Of a DNA stretch of 64,000 bases, positions 60,101 to 64,000 are shown piece after piece. The notes under the pieces were generated by a model that worked only from the letters and a program-made list of their open reading frames with translations, ran no database searches and was not told where the DNA came from. Origin of the DNA: Demequinaceae bacterium (lineage in GTDB: Bacteria > Actinomycetota > Actinomycetes > Actinomycetales > Demequinaceae); assembly GCA_016933155.1 (NCBI GenBank), contig JAFGBM010000007.1:124001-188000 (forward strand), read 5' to 3'. Made by a program: the position numbers and the translations under genes. Within the stretch, counting starts at the first letter, position 1, and each line of letters opens with the position of its first letter.

Positions 60101-61675
60101 GACGATCTCCTCCCTTTTCGCGTCGAGCGGAGGGTTCGTCACCTGGGCGAAAATCTGTGTGAAGTAGTCGAATAGCATCCTCGGACGGCTGGAGAGAACA
60201 GCCGGGGGGCTGTCGTTTCCCATGGCCCCCAGGGGTTCCGCCCCGCGGAGGGCCATGGGCGTGAGGAGCACCTTGAGCTCCTCCTCGGTATACCCGAACA
60301 CCCGCTGACGACGGACGATCGACTGGGTCGAGTAGGTGACGTGCTCCTGCTCGGGAAGCTCGGAGAGCCGCAGGGTGCGCTCGTCCAACCACTCCTGGTA
60401 CGGGTTCTCGGCGGCGAGGGAAGACTTGATCTCCGAATCCTCGATGATCCGTCCCTGCTCGGTGTCGACCAGCAGCATCCTGCCCGGCTGAAGGCGTCCC
60501 TTTCGGACGATGGAGGACTGGTCGATGTCGAGGAGGCCCGCCTCGGATCCGGCGATCACCAGGCCATCCGATGTCACCCAGAATCGGCCTGGACGCAAAC
60601 CGTTTCGGTCGAGGACGGCTCCGACCAGGGTGCCGTCGCAGAAGTGCAGGGCCGCAGGACCGTCCCACGGTTCCATGAGGGAGCCGTGGTACTCGTAGAA
60701 CGCCCGTTGGGCCGGATCCATGTCGCGCGAGTTCTGCCACGCCTCGGGGATCATCATGAGGATTGCGTGAGGCAGACTCCGTCCGCCGAGGTGGAGCAGT
60801 TCGACGACCTCGTCGAAGCTCGCCGTGTCCGAACCCCAGGCGCTGCAGATGGGCACGATGTCGTCGATGTTCCCCAGGGGGGCGTATTCCAGGAGCCCCT
60901 CCCGGGCGGACATCCAGTTGCGATTCCCCCTGATCGTGTTGATCTCCCCGTTGTGGGCGATCTCCCGGAGCGGTTGGGCGAGTTTCCACGACGGGAAGGT
61001 GTTGGTCGAGAACCGCGAGTGGACGAGAGCGATCTTCGAGGCGAAGTCCGGGTCCAGAAGGTCGGGGAACACGATCTCGAGTTGATCCGTGGTCAGCATT
61101 CCCTTGTAGACCAGTGTTCTGGAGGAGAGGGAGGCGAAATAGACACCTAAGGCCCGATCCGCTCTGCGCCTGATGCGATACATCTTCCTGTCGAGGTCGA
61201 TGCCCGACAGATTCGGAACGGTCATGAACACCATCCGGAAATCCGGCATGCTCTCGCGGGCCGTCGGACCGACAGGAGCGGGATCGGTCGGGACGTCACG
61301 CCAGGCAAGCACCTCAGCCCCCTCCACGGTCGCCGCCGCTTCGATCTCGGCGATCTGCTCCTCTTGCTCCCCCGGAGTGAGGAAGGCGATGCCGACGGCG
61401 TATGAACCTTGGGGGGGCAAGTCCACCCCGGCGACCTTCCTCAGGAAGGCATCGGGAATCTGCGTGAGGATCCCGGCGCCGTCTCCCGTCTCCACCTCGG
61501 CGCCCACGGCCCCCCGATGCTGAAGGCTTTTGAGGGCCGTCAGTCCGGCGTCGACGATGTCCCTGCCCGGCCGATCGCGGAGGGTCGCCACGAAGGCAAC
61601 CCCACACGAGTCGTGTTCGAACGCGGGATCATATAGCCCGCTAGCGGACCTATGGAGGCCGTCCTGAGGGGACAT
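57140..61675 (-). CDS. gltB: Glutamate synthase large subunit
   Basis: A 1511-residue enzyme. It begins with a 23-residue propeptide and the glutaminase nucleophile Cys24 in [13 protein letters not shown]. The synthase domain follows, with FMN-binding and 3Fe-4S regions ([23 protein letters not shown]) and the C-terminal GXGXG repeats domain. [16 protein letters not shown] is the family signature. The ATG at 61675 fits the known propeptide length; the frame is open 17 codons further upstream. It lies 121 bp downstream of lgt, so it may have its own promoter. Confidence 0.96.
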   Translation of the reverse strand: MSPQDGLHRSASGLYDPAFEHDSCGVAFVATLRDRPGRDIVDAGLTALKSLQHRGAVGAEVETGDGAGILTQIPDAFLRKVAGVDLPPQGSYAVGIAFLTPGEQEEQIAEIEAAATVEGAEVLAWRDVPTDPAPVGPTARESMPDFRMVFMTVPNLSGIDLDRKMYRIRRRADRALGVYFASLSSRTLVYKGMLTTDQLEIVFPDLLDPDFASKIALVHSRFSTNTFPSWKLAQPLREIAHNGEINTIRGNRNWMSAREGLLEYAPLGNIDDIVPICSAWGSDTASFDEVVELLHLGGRSLPHAILMMIPEAWQNSRDMDPAQRAFYEYHGSLMEPWDGPAALHFCDGTLVGAVLDRNGLRPGRFWVTSDGLVIAGSEAGLLDIDQSSIVRKGRLQPGRMLLVDTEQGRIIEDSEIKSSLAAENPYQEWLDERTLRLSELPEQEHVTYSTQSIVRRQRVFGYTEEELKVLLTPMALRGAEPLGAMGNDSPPAVLSSRPRMLFDYFTQIFAQVTNPPLDAKREEIVTSMGGAVGPELNILDPLPEHARKLVLDFPVLNNDEFAKIVHIEDVPQYGSAFRSRLVSGLYPIREGGRGMENRLEEILSECDAAIDEGISILVLSDRDSDPDRAPIPSLLLTSAVHQHLVRRHTRTRVSLIVEAGDIREPHHVALHIGFGAAAVNPYLAMETVEEMAMRGLLGDLTPEQAQDNLVRALGDGVLEIMSKMGISTLSSYRGAQTFEAVGLSKDLIDKHFTGTPSQIDGVGLNIIAEEVASRHLDAFPPSGSILPHRRLKIGGDYQWRREGEEHLFDPETVFSLQHATRTRQYSVFNEYSERIDDQAKRLMTIRGLFDFVSDREPVPLEEVEPVSEIVKRFGTGAMSFGSISEEAHTVLAIAMNQLGGRSNTGEGGEKPSRLYDPEKRSAVKQVASGRFGVTSEYLVNADDIQIKMAQGAKPGEGGHLPGRKVYPWIAETRLSTPGVGLISPPPHHDIYSIEDLKQLIHDLKNANPKARIHVKLVSETGIGTVAAGVSKCKADVVLISGWDGGTGASPITSPKRVGTPWEIGLASVQQTLVMNGLRDRIVVQVDGQLKTGRDVVVAALLGAEEFGFATAPLVVSGCVMMRACHRDTCPVGVATQNPELRARFTGKPEYVVTFFEYIARQVREILAQLGFRSLDEAIGHVEVLDTRVAIDHWKAQGLDLTPVLATPPAGVALRQSTVQDHELDKALDRSLIRAAKAALDRGEPVTIRRKVRNVNRAIGTMLGYEVTKRYRSEGLPDDTITVELTGCAGQSLGAFVPKGITLRLFGEANDYVAKGLSGGRVVIRPVKEASLDDSTDVIAGNVIGYGATGGEIFLRGQVGERFLVRNSGATAVVEGVGDHGLEYMTGGVAVILGNVGRNLGAGMSGGTGYVLDLRPERVNAEALESGELTLALLDAEDEAIVRRLLERYLEETDSPQARTLVSEWDEAKSRFTKVLPAQYARVRKVLAEIEARGGDLNAPGAWQEFLEVTRG

Positions 61676-61796
61676 CTCACCGTCCTTCAACCGTGCCGAA
61701 GCGCACACAAGATGGGCCTTATACATTTTGTGGGCGTCTTCGTCCCGTAAGTGCGGGGACCTTCAGCGTATCGCGATCGGGAAAGATCCCCTTGAA

Positions 61797-62675
61797 CTAG
61801 GTCTTTGCCGCCTGGTCAGACGGCTCCCCCGAACGACCGCGAGTGGGGGCATCATCGATCATTTCACCGGAATGTTTCCGTCTGATTAAGGCAAACATGG
61901 CAATCCCGAGCACGAGGACCAGGATCGACACCCAGACATTGATCCTGACCCCGAAGACGTGAACGGCTTCGTCGATCCGAAGCATCTCGATCCACAGCCT
62001 CCCGGCTGTGTACACGACGACGTACAGCCAGAACACCTCCCCGAAACGGAGCCGGAGCCGCCGGTCGAGGATGAGGATGAGGGCGGCGCCCGCCAGGTTC
62101 CAGAGAAGTTCGTACAGGAACGTCGGATGGAAAAGAGTGTCAACGGGGTACTGAGAAGGGAAGGACGGCTGGTAAGGCTGCACCTCCAGACCCCACGGCA
62201 GGGTTGTCGGGCCTCCGAAGAGTTCCTGATTGAAGTAGTTGCCGACCCGCCCGATGGCCTGAGCGATGAGAACCCCGGGGGCTGCGGCATCCATGAAGGC
62301 GGAGAAGGAGACGTTCAAGCGTCGACAGGCGATCCAAGCCCCCAGAGCGCCGATGGCGACCGCTCCCCAAATCCCCAGGCCTCCCTGCCAGACCTTGAAG
62401 GCGTCCAAGGGGCGCCCTTCGGCGCCGAAATATGGGCCCGGAGTCGAGATCACGTGGTAGATGCGTCCCCCGACGATTCCGAAGGGGACCGCCCACAGGG
62501 CGATCTCCTCGACCGCCAGGGGGTCTCCGCCCCGAGCCACCCATCGACGACGAGCGAGCCAGATGGCGAAGAAGATCCCCGTGAGGATGGCGATGGCGTA
62601 GGCGTGGATCTGAAGGGGCCCCAGGTGGAGGGCATCCCAGCCTTCTGGAGGGCTGGGGATCTTCGTCGCGATCAT
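61797..62675 (-). CDS. lgt: Prolipoprotein diacylglyceryl transferase
   Basis: A 292-residue polytopic membrane enzyme that adds diacylglycerol to the lipobox Cys of prolipoproteins. Signature GVLIAQAIGRVGNYFNQELFG contains the essential Arg/Asn; WQGGLGIWGAV and HPTFLYELLWN are also typical. A polar C-terminal tail follows the last helix. It overlaps trpA by 4 nt. The neighbouring lipoproteins in this window are its expected substrates. Confidence 0.95.
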   Translation of the reverse strand: MIATKIPSPPEGWDALHLGPLQIHAYAIAILTGIFFAIWLARRRWVARGGDPLAVEEIALWAVPFGIVGGRIYHVISTPGPYFGAEGRPLDAFKVWQGGLGIWGAVAIGALGAWIACRRLNVSFSAFMDAAAPGVLIAQAIGRVGNYFNQELFGGPTTLPWGLEVQPYQPSFPSQYPVDTLFHPTFLYELLWNLAGAALILILDRRLRLRFGEVFWLYVVVYTAGRLWIEMLRIDEAVHVFGVRINVWVSILVLVLGIAMFALIRRKHSGEMIDDAPTRGRSGEPSDQAAKT

Positions 62676-63472
62676 GTTCTCTTCCTCGCTCCCTCGGCGA
62701 TCTCGGACACCTTGCCCCTGAGCGCCTTCAAGCCCTCCTCCAGGTTGGGTGCCTCAGCGAGGGCCCGGACGAAGGCACTGCCGACGATAACACCGTCGGC
62801 GTACTGGGCGATCTCCGACGCCTGAGTCCCGCTGGATACGCCAAGACCGATGCAGACAAACTCCGCTCCGGCCTCCCGTGTCCGGTTTACCAACTTCTCC
62901 GCCTGATTGCCAACGGACGACCGCTCCCCCGTCACCCCCATGAGCGACGTCGCGTACACGAAACCCGTGGACGCCTCAACCGTCATGTGGAGCCTCTCGG
63001 GGGTCGTGCTGGGGGCCACCAGGAAGATGGAATCGAGGCCGTGTCGGGCCGCCGCCGCCCTCCAATCCCGACCGATGTCGGGAGTGAGATCGGGGGTGAT
63101 GACCCCGACCCCTCCCGCAGCGGCTAGATCCAAGGCGAAGCGGTCGAGCCCGTACTGAAGTATGGGGTTGTAATAGGTCATGACGATGGGAAACGCGCCG
63201 ACCTCGGAGACGGCCTTGACGGCCACAAAGGCGTCGGACACCCGGACCCCCGCCTTGAGGGCCGCTTCTCCCGCGTGTTCGATGATCGGGCCGTCGAGAA
63301 CCGGATCGGAGTAGGGTATCCCGACCTCGACGATGTCCGCCCCGGCATCGACCATCGTCCTCATCGCCTCGATCGATCCCTCAACCGAAGGGAAGCCGAC
63401 GGGAAGATACGCGAGGAGGGCGGCCCTTCCTTCGGCTCGGGCCTGTCTCAGGCAATCCGTGAGAGCGCTCAT
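62672..63472 (-). CDS. trpA: Tryptophan synthase alpha subunit
   Basis: A 266-residue TIM barrel that cleaves indole-3-glycerol phosphate to indole and glyceraldehyde 3-phosphate. [11 protein letters not shown] at the N-terminus, the catalytic acids in [18 protein letters not shown] (Glu and Asp present), and the phosphate loop [10 protein letters not shown]. It overlaps trpB and lgt by 4 nt each, giving a trpB-trpA-lgt unit. Confidence 0.96.
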   Translation of the reverse strand: MSALTDCLRQARAEGRAALLAYLPVGFPSVEGSIEAMRTMVDAGADIVEVGIPYSDPVLDGPIIEHAGEAALKAGVRVSDAFVAVKAVSEVGAFPIVMTYYNPILQYGLDRFALDLAAAGGVGVITPDLTPDIGRDWRAAAARHGLDSIFLVAPSTTPERLHMTVEASTGFVYATSLMGVTGERSSVGNQAEKLVNRTREAGAEFVCIGLGVSSGTQASEIAQYADGVIVGSAFVRALAEAPNLEEGLKALRGKVSEIAEGARKRT

Positions 63473-64000
63473 CCCTCCCCCTCAGGAAGCAGGCCGAACC
63501 ACCGTGCCGCCGTCTCGACGTCCTTGTCCCCCCGCCCAGACAGGTTGACGAGGATGGTCGCCGACGGTCCCTCCTCCTGCCCGAGCTTGACGACCCCGGC
63601 CAGGGCGTGGGCGGACTCGATGGCGGGAATGATCCCCTCGGTCTCGCTCAGCAGCCTGAAAGCCTCCATGGCCTCGGTGTCCGTGATCGGCCAGTACTCC
63701 GCCCGGCCGATCGTCGCGAGCCAGGAGTGCTGGGGGCCGACCCCCGGATAGTCCAATCCGGCGGATATCGAGTGAGAGGTCAGGGTCTGACCGTCCTCGT
63801 CCTGGAGGAGGAAAGAGTGGGAGCCGTGAAGCACCCCCGGCCGTCCCCCGATGATCGCCGAGGCATGCCTTCCTGTCTCGATTCCGTCTCCGGCCGCCTC
63901 GCATCCGATGAGCCGGACATCGTCGTCGAGGAATGCGTCGAAGATCCCGATCGCGTTGGATCCCCCGCCGACGCAAGCGACGATGGCGTCCGGGAGTCCC
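63469..64000 (-). CDS. trpB: Tryptophan synthase beta subunit, C-terminal part (cut by window edge)
   Basis: The frame runs off the end of the window. About 176 C-terminal residues are visible. They include [13 protein letters not shown], the PLP-phosphate loop, followed by [16 protein letters not shown] and [19 protein letters not shown], which are characteristic of TrpB. It condenses indole with serine. The catalytic Lys region lies outside the window. The start of the gene is beyond position 64000. Confidence 0.95.
   Translation of the reverse strand, partial: GLPDAIVACVGGGSNAIGIFDAFLDDDVRLIGCEAAGDGIETGRHASAIIGGRPGVLHGSHSFLLQDEDGQTLTSHSISAGLDYPGVGPQHSWLATIGRAEYWPITDTEAMEAFRLLSETEGIIPAIESAHALAGVVKLGQEEGPSATILVNLSGRGDKDVETAARWFGLLPEGEG

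Overview
This 64-kb window is a chromosomal segment of a high-GC Gram-positive bacterium of the phylum Actinomycetota. Actinobacterial markers are the RNA polymerase-binding protein RbpA, the sporulation-type regulator WhiA, an ANTAR response regulator of the PdtaR type, a group III phosphofructokinase and the characteristic gene orders listed below. I cannot place it more precisely. Most of the window is ordinary housekeeping; accessory material is concentrated at about 4-13 kb, 46-48.7 kb and 50-51 kb.

Layout. 0-6.5 kb: a cut membrane protein, a DEAD-box RNA helicase, an esterase, an unusual zinc-ribbon/short-chain dehydrogenase fusion, a lipoprotein and a phosphate transporter. 6.6-13.16 kb: a region bounded by copies of the 3' part of a tRNA-Pro(GGG) gene. 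It holds a nitronate monooxygenase, a tightly overlapping trio (GPH/MFS transporter, PaaK-like adenylating enzyme, GNAT acyltransferase) and an orphan lipoprotein. 13.2-21.4 kb (minus strand): xerD-parA-scpA-scpB-rluB-aroH-tyrA-cmk-plsC-der, linking chromosome segregation, aromatic amino-acid synthesis and GTPase functions. 21.4-30 kb: tkt-pgi, facing rbpA, secG, tpiA, pgk and gap. 29-36.6 kb: whiA-yvcK-rapZ-uvrC-uvrA. 36.7-46.1 kb: a YciI-like protein, terC, uvrB, coaE, rpsA, pfkA, polA. 46.1-48.7 kb: three tandem paralogous lipoproteins. 48.8-51.1 kb: a thioesterase, pdtaR, a short tRNA with a Leu(CAA) anticodon, and a secreted GH5-like hydrolase. 51.3-64 kb (minus strand): trpB-trpA-lgt-gltB-gltD-pyk-ppdK.

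Functionally the segment carries much of glycolysis (pgi, pfkA, tpiA, pgk, gap, pyk, plus pyruvate phosphate dikinase for the reverse step), all three UvrABC subunits with DNA polymerase I for excision repair, ammonia assimilation (gltBD), the end of tryptophan synthesis and chorismate-to-prephenate metabolism.

Two signals beyond the gene list stand out. First, a perfect 43-bp copy of the tRNA-Pro 3' half, followed by a terminator, lies 913 bp from the intact tRNA, and a decayed third copy lies 5.6 kb further away. This is the footprint of site-specific insertion(s) between the tRNA and its terminator. Second, at least eleven genes have a TANNNT -10-like hexamer exactly 6-7 nt before the start codon and no Shine-Dalgarno sequence, which indicates widespread leaderless transcription.
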